64,000 bases of DNA from Oceanobacillus polygoni (GTDB taxonomy: Bacteria > Bacillota > Bacilli > Bacillales > Amphibacillaceae): contig NZ_PIJY01000041.1 of the NCBI RefSeq assembly GCF_008304605.1, positions 24,867 to 88,866 of the forward strand, read 5' to 3'. A model generated the notes under the pieces. It was given only the letters and a program-made list of their open reading frames with translations. It did no database searches and was not told where the DNA came from. Made by a program: the position numbers and the translations under genes. Shown in pieces: positions 9,042 through 17,106 of the stretch. How positions within the stretch are numbered: the stretch's first letter is position 1; every line of letters starts with the position of its first letter.

Positions 9042-10082
9042 TTATTCTGAAAGCTCACGGATTGGGTCAAACCAGGAGTCTTCAACAGGAATAAATCGCT
9101 CCTCACCTGATTTAAAGAATAATCCAGACTCACCAGAATCTTCTGGTACAAAGATTTGCTCGTTATTTGCAATTTCATCCGAAGAAAATAGTTCTTGTAA
9201 CGTATCAAAATCCTCTTGTCCTAACACATCTAAATTCGCAGCAAATGGTGCATTCAATACTGGAGTTACACTCATTAATACAAATTCACTTCCAGCAACG
9301 GTATTGAATGGCTCTGCAGCATCGTCTTTAACACGATAAACAGACCCAGGTGTGTTTGCTTCCCCTTCAACAAGCTCAACATAGCTTTCCACACACGTAT
9401 CACAGAACGCTGCTACCTCAACAGAATTATTTAAAAGATTAACTGCTGAACCTTGGTGTGATCCACCAAATAATACTTGAGAGAATAATGGACCGCCTTC
9501 CATTAGATCCTCCCCAGTTAAATCTGCATATTCCTCTTGCTCACTGAAATATTCAATGATACCAGAAGATGGTACGACAAACCCTGAAGTTGAACTGTTT
9601 GACACAAAAGAGAAAGGTTTATCAGCAATCGTATCTAATGAAAACTCTCCGTCCACTTTAAAGTTATCTTGTTCATCCACGTTTACTGCTAACCAGCTAT
9701 AATAAATGGCATCGTCTAATGTACCAGATTCACCAGATGGAACGACTAAAGGTTCTACCGCATCATTTCCATTTTTAGCCTCAATGTATCCAACTGCCCC
9801 CATAAACGCAACATCTGCATTATTATTAACAAGTGTTTCAATTGCAATGGCATAATCGGTTGTTAGATGGTGTTCTACTTCCTTGTCTGTTGCCTCTTCT
9901 ATCACTCGTCCAATTTCATCACGTGAAGATTTCATATCATTACCAGATTCATTCGGGTACCATACAATGTTAATCACATCATCTACTTCTCCATCCTCAC
10001 CTGAAGCTGTTCCGCCAGAACAAGCCGCAAGCATTACAAGTACTGCAACGAGCATTCCTACTAAATACCAGTTATTCTTCAT
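9042..10082 (-). CDS. phnD: Phosphonate-binding lipoprotein PhnD
   Basis: A substrate-binding lipoprotein of about 346 residues for the PhnCE importer. The signal peptide ends in a lipobox (MLAAC), so the protein is lipid-anchored outside the membrane. The mature part has the PhnD/periplasmic binding fold with VWYPNESGND and FVSNSSTSGFVVPS, typical of phosphonate and phosphate-analogue binding proteins. A GTG at 10100 opens a longer frame, but that GTG AAG GAG is itself the Shine-Dalgarno sequence; the ATG at 10082, 9 bases after GGAG, is the start. A pair of central Cys residues (AFCDTC) is unusual for a binding protein and might be disulfide-bonded. Confidence 0.92.
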   Translation of the reverse strand: MKNNWYLVGMLVAVLVMLAACSGGTASGEDGEVDDVINIVWYPNESGNDMKSSRDEIGRVIEEATDKEVEHHLTTDYAIAIETLVNNNADVAFMGAVGYIEAKNGNDAVEPLVVPSGESGTLDDAIYYSWLAVNVDEQDNFKVDGEFSLDTIADKPFSFVSNSSTSGFVVPSSGIIEYFSEQEEYADLTGEDLMEGGPLFSQVLFGGSHQGSAVNLLNNSVEVAAFCDTCVESYVELVEGEANTPGSVYRVKDDAAEPFNTVAGSEFVLMSVTPVLNAPFAANLDVLGQEDFDTLQELFSSDEIANNEQIFVPEDSGESGLFFKSGEERFIPVEDSWFDPIRELSE

Positions 10083-10100
10083 GAATGAGTTCTCCTTCAC

Positions 10101-10251
10101 CTTTTAAATTTAGATGTGCAGTATAACCATCGGTCATAAGGATTGCTGATTGTCAGTTCAACCCCTACCCACACAGCTACTATTAAAACATAATTTTTTC
10201 GAAAAAATAGGCTATTTACAATGTTTTAACATTATCTTAAGATAATTCAAA
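10101..10251. promoter_or_regulatory. phnD upstream region with palindromes
   Basis: The 150-base gap between the PHP gene and phnD contains two perfect 16-bp palindromes: ATTTTTTCGAAAAAAT at 10193-10208 and ATTATCTTAAGATAAT at 10231-10246. On the minus strand a weak promoter candidate is TTGAAC-N17-TATGAC. The plus strand shows TTTACA (10215), TTAACA (10226) and TTAAGA (10237) at 11-base spacing, as in PhoP boxes but in the opposite orientation to the genes. The transporter genes may therefore have their own promoter. Confidence 0.4.
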
Positions 10252-11058
10252 CTAACTAAACAATGGGTATATCGGGCTCGTTATATTTCCTACCTGAATA
10301 GCTTCTCCAAATGTACCGTGATAGTCCGTTCCACCAGTCATCATTAGCTCATAGCGATTCGCTAGTGATTCAACTTTTAGCACGTCTTGTTCATCGTGAT
10401 CCATATGATTACGTTCAATGCCACCTAATCCTACCTCTACAAGCTCTGGTATAAGGGCATAGGAATTCAATTGCCCTGGATGCGCAACGACCGCAATCCC
10501 GCCATCAGCGACCACTGCACGAACAGCGTCAAACGCATCAACATATTCAATATCGCCTGCTGCCGGCCCGTCTCCTTTAAAGAGCTTCTTGTAAAGCAAC
10601 TGATAGGCAGCGGATGAAAAAGAAGCACTTGTCAGCTGCTGCATCACATGCTGCTTATAGACCGTTTTACTCGGCTTTGCAGCTTCAGTGATTGCTGTTA
10701 CATCGAGTGAGTAGCCGGCTTGGCGTATCTGCTCGATTTGCCAAAGCGTGTGTGCATGACGACGTTTTAGGAGCGGATCACAAAGCTGTTTAATATGACG
10801 TGCATCTGGCTGATAGTTATATCCAAGAATATGCACTTTAAGATCTCGCTTAAAGTCGTATGCTGAAATTTCGATGCCAGGAATAACCTCAATTCCATAC
10901 TGTTTTCCTAACCGTTGCGCTTCATGCAATCCCGCGGTCGTATCATGATCCACAAAGCTAAGATGTGTTACACCATTCAACTGTGCTTCACGCATCACCT
11001 TTTCAATCGAATCAGATCCATCGGAATACATACTATGCACATGTAAATCAGCCTTCAT
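10252..11058 (-). CDS. PHP-domain phosphoesterase (PhnPP-like)
   Basis: A 268-residue PHP-family metal-dependent phosphoesterase. Metal-ligand motifs are intact: DLHVHSMYSDG at the N-terminus, FVDHDT, the Glu in EVIPGIEISA, VAHPGQ and GGTDYHG. The gene overlaps the end of phnL by 11 bases, tying it to the carbon-phosphorus lyase pathway. E. coli uses PhnP (a metallo-beta-lactamase) and PhnN here; neither is present in this locus. A PHP enzyme called PhnPP, described in other bacteria, hydrolyses 5-phosphoribosyl 1,2-cyclic phosphate to ribose 5-phosphate and phosphate; this gene is the natural candidate for that step. The general family (nucleoside 3',5'-bisphosphatase and relatives) leaves room for other substrates. 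Confidence 0.8.
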   Translation of the reverse strand: MKADLHVHSMYSDGSDSIEKVMREAQLNGVTHLSFVDHDTTAGLHEAQRLGKQYGIEVIPGIEISAYDFKRDLKVHILGYNYQPDARHIKQLCDPLLKRRHAHTLWQIEQIRQAGYSLDVTAITEAAKPSKTVYKQHVMQQLTSASFSSAAYQLLYKKLFKGDGPAAGDIEYVDAFDAVRAVVADGGIAVVAHPGQLNSYALIPELVEVGLGGIERNHMDHDEQDVLKVESLANRYELMMTGGTDYHGTFGEAIQVGNITSPIYPLFS

Positions 11059-11767
11059 TTATAACACCAGCTCCAGCAAGAAGCTTACCAGCGCGCATAT
11101 CGTAAACCTTATTGCAAAGCCCCTCCATAAATTCAATATCATGAAAAATCCCTACGAGCGTCGTCCCATTTGCTTTTAATTTTTCAATAATTTCACGTAC
11201 CTTTAGCTTCGATTGCTGATCCAAGCTTGCAGTCGGTTCATCAAGCAATAAGAGTCTTGGTTTTTTTACCGTTGCCATCGCAATATTTAATCGTAACTTT
11301 TCTCCACCTGAAAAAGTGTTCGGGTATGTATCCCAGAGCTTCGGGTCCAATTCAAAATGGGTGAGCGCCTTCTCCGCTTCAATCTGCGCAATTGATTCCG
11401 TTTCGCCCATCTCAAGGAGCGCCTTTTCCACAAGCTGTCTTGATGTCGTTCGTGGCATCACATTTAAAAATTGCGACACATAGCCGATCTCATATTTCCT
11501 TAAATAAAGCATTTGTCGTTCTGAAGCCTTACATAAATCAATCCTTCCAAACCGTGCAGAATCATACATAATTTCTCCCATATCTGGTAAATAGGAACGG
11601 TAAATACTTTTTAAAATAGTCGATTTTCCGCTGCCACTTTTACCAACAATTCCAATAAATTCACCTTTCTCAATCGAAAAATTAACCTGTTCTACTGCTT
11701 GCATTGTTTTATTTAAATGATGGATTGTAAACCTTTTGCCAAAATCATTCACTTCAAGCATTGTCAT
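11048..11767 (-). CDS. phnL: C-P lyase system ATP-binding protein PhnL
   Basis: A 239-residue ABC-type ATPase with Walker A GKSGSGKST (about residue 42), a FSGGEKLRLN signature and Walker B LLLLDEPTASLD. The sequence FLNVMPRTTSRQLV and the position within the operon identify it as PhnL, which with PhnK associates with the PhnGHIJ lyase core rather than with a membrane transporter. It follows phnM closely and overlaps the PHP gene. Confidence 0.93.
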   Translation of the reverse strand: MTMLEVNDFGKRFTIHHLNKTMQAVEQVNFSIEKGEFIGIVGKSGSGKSTILKSIYRSYLPDMGEIMYDSARFGRIDLCKASERQMLYLRKYEIGYVSQFLNVMPRTTSRQLVEKALLEMGETESIAQIEAEKALTHFELDPKLWDTYPNTFSGGEKLRLNIAMATVKKPRLLLLDEPTASLDQQSKLKVREIIEKLKANGTTLVGIFHDIEFMEGLCNKVYDMRAGKLLAGAGVINEG

Positions 11768-11783
11768 ATTAGCTACCCTCCCT

Positions 11784-12968
11784 TTAGTTCAATCGGTAGT
11801 TCGTCGTCGTGATAACTGCTCCGTTTACCATTGTCATTGTCAGCATCGGATAACCATCATCCATCCGCTCAATAATTAAAAGATCTGCTTTTTTACCAGG
11901 TTTAATGGAGCCAAGCTCATCATCCATCCGTACCGCTCTGGCTGGATTAATGGTGACCATTCGAAACATTTCATGTAAATCATAATGATGCTTTTCGTGT
12001 AATTCGAAGATGGCATGGAGTAATGCAGCTGGATAGTAATCACTGCAAAGAATGTCAATACAGCCATGGTTGATTGCTTCTGCTGCTGATAAATTTCCTG
12101 AGTGCGAGCCGCCTAACAGTACATTTGGAGCTCCAGCAACTGTTTGCAATCCCATTTCCTTAGCCTTTTTAGCGACCTCCAATGTAATCGGAAATTCACT
12201 AATCGTCGTTCCAAAGGATTTTACCAAATCAATCTTAGCAACATCATCATCGTCGTGGGAGGCAACGGCAATACCTTTCGCTAAAGCTATCTCCGCAACT
12301 TCTTTTATTTTTTCAATCGTCATAAAAGTACTGTTTTGACGTTCTGCGATGATCGTTTGCACATCGGAATCAGAGATATCGCGATAGCCTTTTAACGTTT
12401 CCCGGTAAACTTCTAAATCTCTGTACTGCCCTTGACCTGGCGTATGATCCATAAAGGATAGCAAATGTACCTTGTCATTTTCAATATTTTCAACAAGCCG
12501 TTCCACTTCATCGATATTATCAATTTCAAAGCGTGCGTGCAGGCGATGGCGAATCAATCGCAATTCATTATGCGTCGCGTCAATCGCATCCACTAAACGC
12601 TGAACATTTTTCGGATAGCGCATCGGTTTATGGGTAAACACATCTTCTCGATAAAAGGATAGCGAATGGAACATCGTCGTAATCCCATGGCTAATTAGAA
12701 TTTTCTCTGCTTCACGCAAGCTAATATTGACATCCATCATGCTAGTCGGACGTGGTGAGACAATTCCTTCAATATAATCGGAATGGATGTCGATAAAGCC
12801 CGGGGAAATATAACCTCCGTTGGCATCAATTAGCTTGGCAGTCGGGTAATCAGACAGCCTATCTTCCGGGATAATTTCCTGAATGGTTTCTCCGCTCACA
12901 ACTACTGCATGACCTTCTAAAATTTCATTTTCTGTTACGATATTTCCATTATGAATGATAAGCACCAT
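11784..12968 (-). CDS. phnM: RPnTP diphosphatase PhnM
   Basis: About 394 residues, amidohydrolase superfamily. PhnM cleaves pyrophosphate from alpha-D-ribose 1-methylphosphonate 5-triphosphate, giving the substrate of PhnJ. The diagnostic GFIDIHSDYIEGIVSPRPTSMMD segment is present, with a metal-binding HDDDD stretch (VASHDDDD), the AGAPNVLLGGSHSGN loop and a terminal PGKKADLLI strand typical of amidohydrolases. A GGAGGAACG ribosome binding site is followed by TTG ATG; the ATG at 12968 is taken as start. It lies between phnK and phnL. Confidence 0.95.
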   Translation of the reverse strand: MVLIIHNGNIVTENEILEGHAVVVSGETIQEIIPEDRLSDYPTAKLIDANGGYISPGFIDIHSDYIEGIVSPRPTSMMDVNISLREAEKILISHGITTMFHSLSFYREDVFTHKPMRYPKNVQRLVDAIDATHNELRLIRHRLHARFEIDNIDEVERLVENIENDKVHLLSFMDHTPGQGQYRDLEVYRETLKGYRDISDSDVQTIIAERQNSTFMTIEKIKEVAEIALAKGIAVASHDDDDVAKIDLVKSFGTTISEFPITLEVAKKAKEMGLQTVAGAPNVLLGGSHSGNLSAAEAINHGCIDILCSDYYPAALLHAIFELHEKHHYDLHEMFRMVTINPARAVRMDDELGSIKPGKKADLLIIERMDDGYPMLTMTMVNGAVITTTNYRLN

Positions 12969-13038
12969 CAACGTTCCTCCCTATAATTACAAGTTCAAAA
13001 AGGATACCGGACTTTTTGAACAACTTCTAAAACAACTT

Positions 13039-13875
13039 CTAAAGTAATGAGTAAACCAATTGCTGTGTATATGCATGCTGCGGATCCTCTAAAATTTGAT
13101 CTGTCAGACCTTCCTCAATAATGGAACCATTCAGCATCACAATCGTACGATCTGCCAGCATGCGGATAACCGCTAAATCATGGGAAACAACGATCATGCT
13201 AATCCCAAGTTCACGTTGAATTCTTTTAATAAGATCTAGCACATTTGCTTGCACAGATAAATCAAGACCTGTCGTTACTTCATCTAAAAATAAAATTGGC
13301 GGGTTATTTGACAGCGCCTTGGCAATCTGTACACGCTGCTGCATGCCACCCGAGAAATTCCTCGGCTCTTCCTTCATTCGAAACAGCGGAATATGTACAT
13401 TTTGCAATAAATTTTTACTTGTTTCCTCCATCTCGGATACATTCCGCTTCCCAGCTGCAATGAGCTTTTCCGCTATATTTCCAACCGAGGAAAAATTCAT
13501 TTTTAATCCATGCACTGGATTTTGATAAACCATGCCGTACTGATGATTGCGAATGTACCGTTTCTGCTGGGACGACAGTTCAAATACATTCTGTTCGGCT
13601 GAACCTGGTCCAGCATCAATGTATGCCGCTCCAGATGTGACCTCCGCGTCAAAATACAAGCATTGCATCATCGTCGATTTACCACTTCCGCTTTCCCCGA
13701 CAATTCCAAGTATCTCTCCGGCAAATAAATCAAATGAAATATCCTGACAAGCATAGACCGTCCCGCAATTTGGACAGTAATTTTTTTCTAAGTTCTGTCT
13801 TTCCTTACACCTGCTGCATCCATCGCCAAACTGTTTTTGTAAATTCCGCACCTTCAATAGAGGCTCTTCATGCAT
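13039..13875 (-). CDS. phnK: C-P lyase system ATP-binding protein PhnK
   Basis: A 278-residue ABC ATPase of the C-P lyase complex, with Walker A GESGSGKST, an FSGGMQQRVQ signature, Walker B ILFLDEVTTGLDLS and the switch His in VVSHDLA. The oddity is an N-terminal Cys-rich insertion between the first two strands: Cys20 and Cys23, then Cys34 and Cys37 (CPNCG), plus Cys43. Two CxxC pairs about ten residues apart look like a zinc ribbon or metal knuckle that is absent from the E. coli protein as I recall it. Its start overlaps the end of phnJ by 8 bases, so translation is probably coupled. Confidence 0.93.
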   Translation of the reverse strand: MHEEPLLKVRNLQKQFGDGCSRCKERQNLEKNYCPNCGTVYACQDISFDLFAGEILGIVGESGSGKSTMMQCLYFDAEVTSGAAYIDAGPGSAEQNVFELSSQQKRYIRNHQYGMVYQNPVHGLKMNFSSVGNIAEKLIAAGKRNVSEMEETSKNLLQNVHIPLFRMKEEPRNFSGGMQQRVQIAKALSNNPPILFLDEVTTGLDLSVQANVLDLIKRIQRELGISMIVVSHDLAVIRMLADRTIVMLNGSIIEEGLTDQILEDPQHAYTQQLVYSLL

Positions 13876-14734
13876 GGCTTGTCTCCACCTCGACTTCCTC
13901 GCTCTTATTTAATTGTTCAATGCAATAGCTCGTATCATTGCATTGATAGATTGTTTCATTAGTAGCTGGATCAACTAACTCATCTAAAAAGACATCCTCC
14001 GCACCGCATAAATGACAGCTCTTTCCGGTAAAGGATTCTACTGAAAATGGATAGTCATCAAAGGCAAGCGACTCCACATCCGTATAGGGTGGGACTGCAT
14101 AAATTTTCTTTTCTCTCCCTGCACCAAGTAAAATTATTGCTTCCGATTGATGCAGTTTCGGGTTGTCGTATCTTGGAATCGGACTCGGCGCCATCACATA
14201 GCGGTTATTCACGTACACAGGATGGTCTGCCCCTGTAGCTGTTCTGCCGTACTTCATAATTTGTTCAAAAAGCATGAGCCATGCACCACTATAATCATTT
14301 TCTGAATGTAGAATTTTTGTTTTGTATGCACTTTTTTCAACACGTCGCAGTGGTTCTGGTTCTGGAACTTGTAAGACAAGAATTTGCTCTGGGGTTAGCG
14401 GCACTTCTGGAATTCGGTGCCGTGACTGGATAATACTTGCCTCTTGCGTGCGTTCGACAAGCTCCACTCCGGTCGTTGATTGCACTAATTTCTTGATGCT
14501 AACAGCGTTGACCGATTCATCCGCACCTTGGTCAATCACCTTTAATACGTCATTTTTTCCAATAATCGATAACGTAATTTGCAGTCCGCCAGTTCCCCAG
14601 CCACGCGCAATCGGCATTTCTCTCGAAGCAAATGGCACTTGGTACCCTGGTATCGCTACAGCCTTTAAAATCGCTCGGCGAATTTCCTTTTTCGACCCTT
14701 CATCAAAAAACGCAAAATGGGATTTAGTTTTCAT
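13868..14734 (-). CDS. phnJ: Carbon-phosphorus lyase PhnJ
   Basis: The radical-SAM C-P lyase, about 288 residues, which breaks the C-P bond of ribose 1-methylphosphonate 5-phosphate, yielding methane (or another alkane) and the cyclic 1,2-phosphate. The [4Fe-4S] cysteines near the C-terminus follow the PhnJ spacing: CxxC, 21 residues, Cys, 5 residues, Cys. The catalytic glycyl region is kept in RGWGTGGLQ. A longer frame opens at 14794, but the ATG at 14734 has a ribosome binding site (AAAGGGGG) and overlaps the phnI stop, as expected for a coupled subunit. Confidence 0.96.
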   Translation of the reverse strand: MKTKSHFAFFDEGSKKEIRRAILKAVAIPGYQVPFASREMPIARGWGTGGLQITLSIIGKNDVLKVIDQGADESVNAVSIKKLVQSTTGVELVERTQEASIIQSRHRIPEVPLTPEQILVLQVPEPEPLRRVEKSAYKTKILHSENDYSGAWLMLFEQIMKYGRTATGADHPVYVNNRYVMAPSPIPRYDNPKLHQSEAIILLGAGREKKIYAVPPYTDVESLAFDDYPFSVESFTGKSCHLCGAEDVFLDELVDPATNETIYQCNDTSYCIEQLNKSEEVEVETSHA

Positions 14735-15839
14735 CTGTATGTCCCCCTTTCTTGACGTTACGGATACTATCCAATTTCGATTGGAATGTAACATAATGCG
14801 GCAGTTTTAAATGCGATATAAACCCTGTCGCTTCCACCGAGTCAATATGCAATAAAACAAATTCTTCATCGTGTGTCGGAAAACTCGATTCCGGATGCTC
14901 CAAGCATTGATCTAAAATACTCATCGCAATTGCCTTTGTTTCATTTTGGCCGTAGCAAATACCGTAGCCTATTTCGAATTCCAGTTCCTGGTCATTCGCC
15001 TCATTCTTTTTCGTAACTGGAACAAACGACTCCACTTCGGTAACTTGAATTTCACCGATGTAGAACGCATCCTCTTCATCCATCTCGCCTTCATTTGGAT
15101 GCGCGACATAGATCGGCAAGCTGCCAACACGCACTTCTCCAACAGTTGGATGAACTTGCCCATATCCTCGTAACGAAGCATAGCCTAATGCTGTCACTGC
15201 ACCTGTCTGCCCTCTCGTTAACACTTGCAAACGAGCACTTCTTGGAGCCGGAAACGCTATGCTTTGCTTCGTAATATCGACTGGAGCTGTATTATCTGGC
15301 TTATAGTTTTCAAATAAACCCTCTTCCCGCAAGTAATCTACCACTTTCGGAAAATATGCTACCGTATCGGATGCTTTTACTGCTTCTGATGCCTTTTGAT
15401 AGAGGGCTAGCCACGCTTCATTTTCTGCTCGATCTTCCTCTAACAGCTGAAAGTCTAGTAAACGATGCGTGTAATCCTTTGTTGCTCCAAGGATCTGCCC
15501 ACCAGGAATATCTTTAAAGCTAGCAGAAATTCGTCGTTCCACAAGCATTGTTTCGGATTCAACTGCTTGGCTGTAATAGAGTCTCGGTAATGTCGAGCGA
15601 TGTGCCCGCATTAAGAATACAGCCTCTTCCATGCTTCCCTCTGCTTGTTTAATAGCAAGAGCTGCCAAGTATGGGGAATATAAACTGCTCTCCGACATAA
15701 TTTGGTCAATCAAACTTTTCATTGTTGCCATAATCGTCTCAATCTCGATGATTTCCTCATTTTTTAACCGTTCATAAGTCAACCGTTCGATGGAAGCATC
15801 AATCGCCTGCGTTCCACCTTTTACTGCCACATAGCCCAT
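14724..15839 (-). CDS. phnI: C-P lyase core subunit PhnI
   Basis: A 371-residue PhnI, the subunit that with PhnG, PhnH and PhnL attaches the phosphonate to the 1-position of ATP ribose, displacing adenine. The start MGYVAVKGGTQAIDAS and the internal SLYSPYLAALAIKQAEGS and RRISASFKDIPGGQILGATKDYTHR segments are characteristic. The gene starts one base after phnH ends and overlaps phnJ. Confidence 0.96.
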   Translation of the reverse strand: MGYVAVKGGTQAIDASIERLTYERLKNEEIIEIETIMATMKSLIDQIMSESSLYSPYLAALAIKQAEGSMEEAVFLMRAHRSTLPRLYYSQAVESETMLVERRISASFKDIPGGQILGATKDYTHRLLDFQLLEEDRAENEAWLALYQKASEAVKASDTVAYFPKVVDYLREEGLFENYKPDNTAPVDITKQSIAFPAPRSARLQVLTRGQTGAVTALGYASLRGYGQVHPTVGEVRVGSLPIYVAHPNEGEMDEEDAFYIGEIQVTEVESFVPVTKKNEANDQELEFEIGYGICYGQNETKAIAMSILDQCLEHPESSFPTHDEEFVLLHIDSVEATGFISHLKLPHYVTFQSKLDSIRNVKKGGHTDEN

Positions 15840-16439
15840 CTATTCCACCCCCATCATGTCGACCTTCGTTGTCCGAGGTATGCAAACAACTTGTAATTCT
15901 TCATCTGTCAACATCAAATCAATCCCTAATGGATATTCCGCCACACATGCATTCCTCGCCTGCCACACAGCTGGTGTTAGCGCTGTTCGTAGCTTCGTTT
16001 GATCTTTAATCCCAGGGCCTGTTAACAGAAGCTCACTCTCTTGCTCGTCACTAAACGCGCTTTCGATAATCCAAGTAGACGATGCATGTGGATCGATTAA
16101 GCTCCCTTTCTTGCATTGTGCCATCGCTTGGATAATCGCTGTCTCTGGTGTTCCATTTAGTGCGATGACAAAGTCTGCTTGATCGATGGTTGTATGGAGT
16201 GCTAATGTATATTCTGAAATTTTTTCTGCTACGTTTTCTTCGTTTTCCGTAAGCACATGAAATGTCACCTCTCGATCGAGAAGGGACATGATTGTAAGCA
16301 ACGTTGCATCCAGCATTTGCAGATTGTAATCACTGCGGCCTTCTAACGCTTGAAGCGATGCAATCTGACCCGGACGTGACATACTATTCAATATTTTTTT
16401 GTAAACAAACTGCAAATCATGCACGTGATCAATAGCCAT
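15840..16439 (-). CDS. phnH: C-P lyase core subunit PhnH
   Basis: A 199-residue PhnH, a vestigial PLP-fold protein that is a structural subunit of the C-P lyase core. The N-terminus has the family segment VHDLQFVYKKILNSMSRPGQI, and the GTPETAIIQAMAQCKKGSLIDPHASSTW stretch is typical. It lies directly before phnI and about 100 bases after phnG. Confidence 0.93.
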   Translation of the reverse strand: MAIDHVHDLQFVYKKILNSMSRPGQIASLQALEGRSDYNLQMLDATLLTIMSLLDREVTFHVLTENEENVAEKISEYTLALHTTIDQADFVIALNGTPETAIIQAMAQCKKGSLIDPHASSTWIIESAFSDEQESELLLTGPGIKDQTKLRTALTPAVWQARNACVAEYPLGIDLMLTDEELQVVCIPRTTKVDMMGVE

Positions 16440-16547
16440 TCGTATCTCTCCTGTCTGACGTATTAAGGAATAAAACTTTACGAGCTAAGCGAAAGCCAAT
16501 TTTCGCAACTGCTACCTTTGACTTTTTTTAAATGTATATGTATTTAC

Positions 16548-16970
16548 TTAAACATCCATCGTCTGGAAATCGACTTTTGTTTCAAATAGCTTCGCTTGAT
16601 CTTTTGCTCGTTTTTGGATAATTTGCTTTTCCGCTTCTACTAACTCCGCTTCCCATTCTGCTGTTTCTGGGAGGTTCGCTTTGTATGCCGCGTCAATTAT
16701 CGCTAGATTTCTAGCAAGATCGCCTTTCATGCCAACAACGATTCCAATCCCGATGCAATCTTTGATTTCTATTTTTGCTTCGGTTACTAAGACCTCACCC
16801 ATGTAAAATAGGGAATTCTTCGCTGACTCTCGCATTTTAACCATCGTCAGTCCTTGCTGTGGGGCAATAATTTCACGATAGCCATAAATGGCTATAATGG
16901 ATTCCGCAAGCTTTTTTGCTAATGCAGGATCACCTTGAATAAGAATTTCTGTTCTTCTTCGTCTTTTCAT
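16548..16970 (-). CDS. phnG: C-P lyase core subunit PhnG
   Basis: About 140 residues; PhnG, a small subunit of the phosphonate:nucleoside transferase complex. The features seen are a basic start (MKRRRRTEILIQGD), the QGLTMVKMRESAKNSLFYMGEVLVTEAKI core and GIGIVVGMKGDLARNLAIIDAAYKANLPE. A GTG further upstream (16991) is part of the AAGGAGG ribosome binding site; the ATG at 16970 is used. It is the first structural gene after the phnF terminator and is preceded by three PhoP-box-like repeats. Confidence 0.92.
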   Translation of the reverse strand: MKRRRRTEILIQGDPALAKKLAESIIAIYGYREIIAPQQGLTMVKMRESAKNSLFYMGEVLVTEAKIEIKDCIGIGIVVGMKGDLARNLAIIDAAYKANLPETAEWEAELVEAEKQIIQKRAKDQAKLFETKVDFQTMDV

Positions 16971-17024
16971 ATTCGGTACGACCTCCTTCACAAACCAAGC
17001 TTAACTTGTCGCCAAGTTGTTGTG

Positions 17025-17052
17025 TGTTAAGAGAGTGTATCTTTTTTGTAAA
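17025..17052 (-). promoter_or_regulatory. PhoP-box-like repeats before phnG
   Basis: On the coding (minus) strand TTTACA (17047-17052), GATACA (17036-17041) and TTAACA (17025-17030) are each separated by exactly five bases. This 11-base repeat of TT(A/T)ACA-like hexamers is the known layout of PhoP binding sites in Bacillus, so phosphate-starvation induction of phnGHIJKML is likely. No convincing -10 was fixed. Confidence 0.6.
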
Positions 17053-17060
17053 TATTTTTA

Positions 17061-17106
17061 ATATAAAAAAACAGGTAAGCAACCCATATTAGGCTCTTAC
17101 CTGTTT
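17061..17106 (-). terminator. Terminator between phnF and phnG
   Basis: AAACAGGTAAG and CTTACCTGTTT form a perfect 11-bp stem that overlaps the phnF stop codon. On the minus strand it is followed by a T tract, so it should separate the regulator transcript from phnG. Confidence 0.85.

Noticed and set aside
10215-10242. PhoP boxes controlling phnD
   Set aside because: The three hexamers have the right spacing but lie on the strand opposite to the genes, whereas the boxes of PhoP-activated promoters normally read along the coding strand. Kept only as a weak observation.
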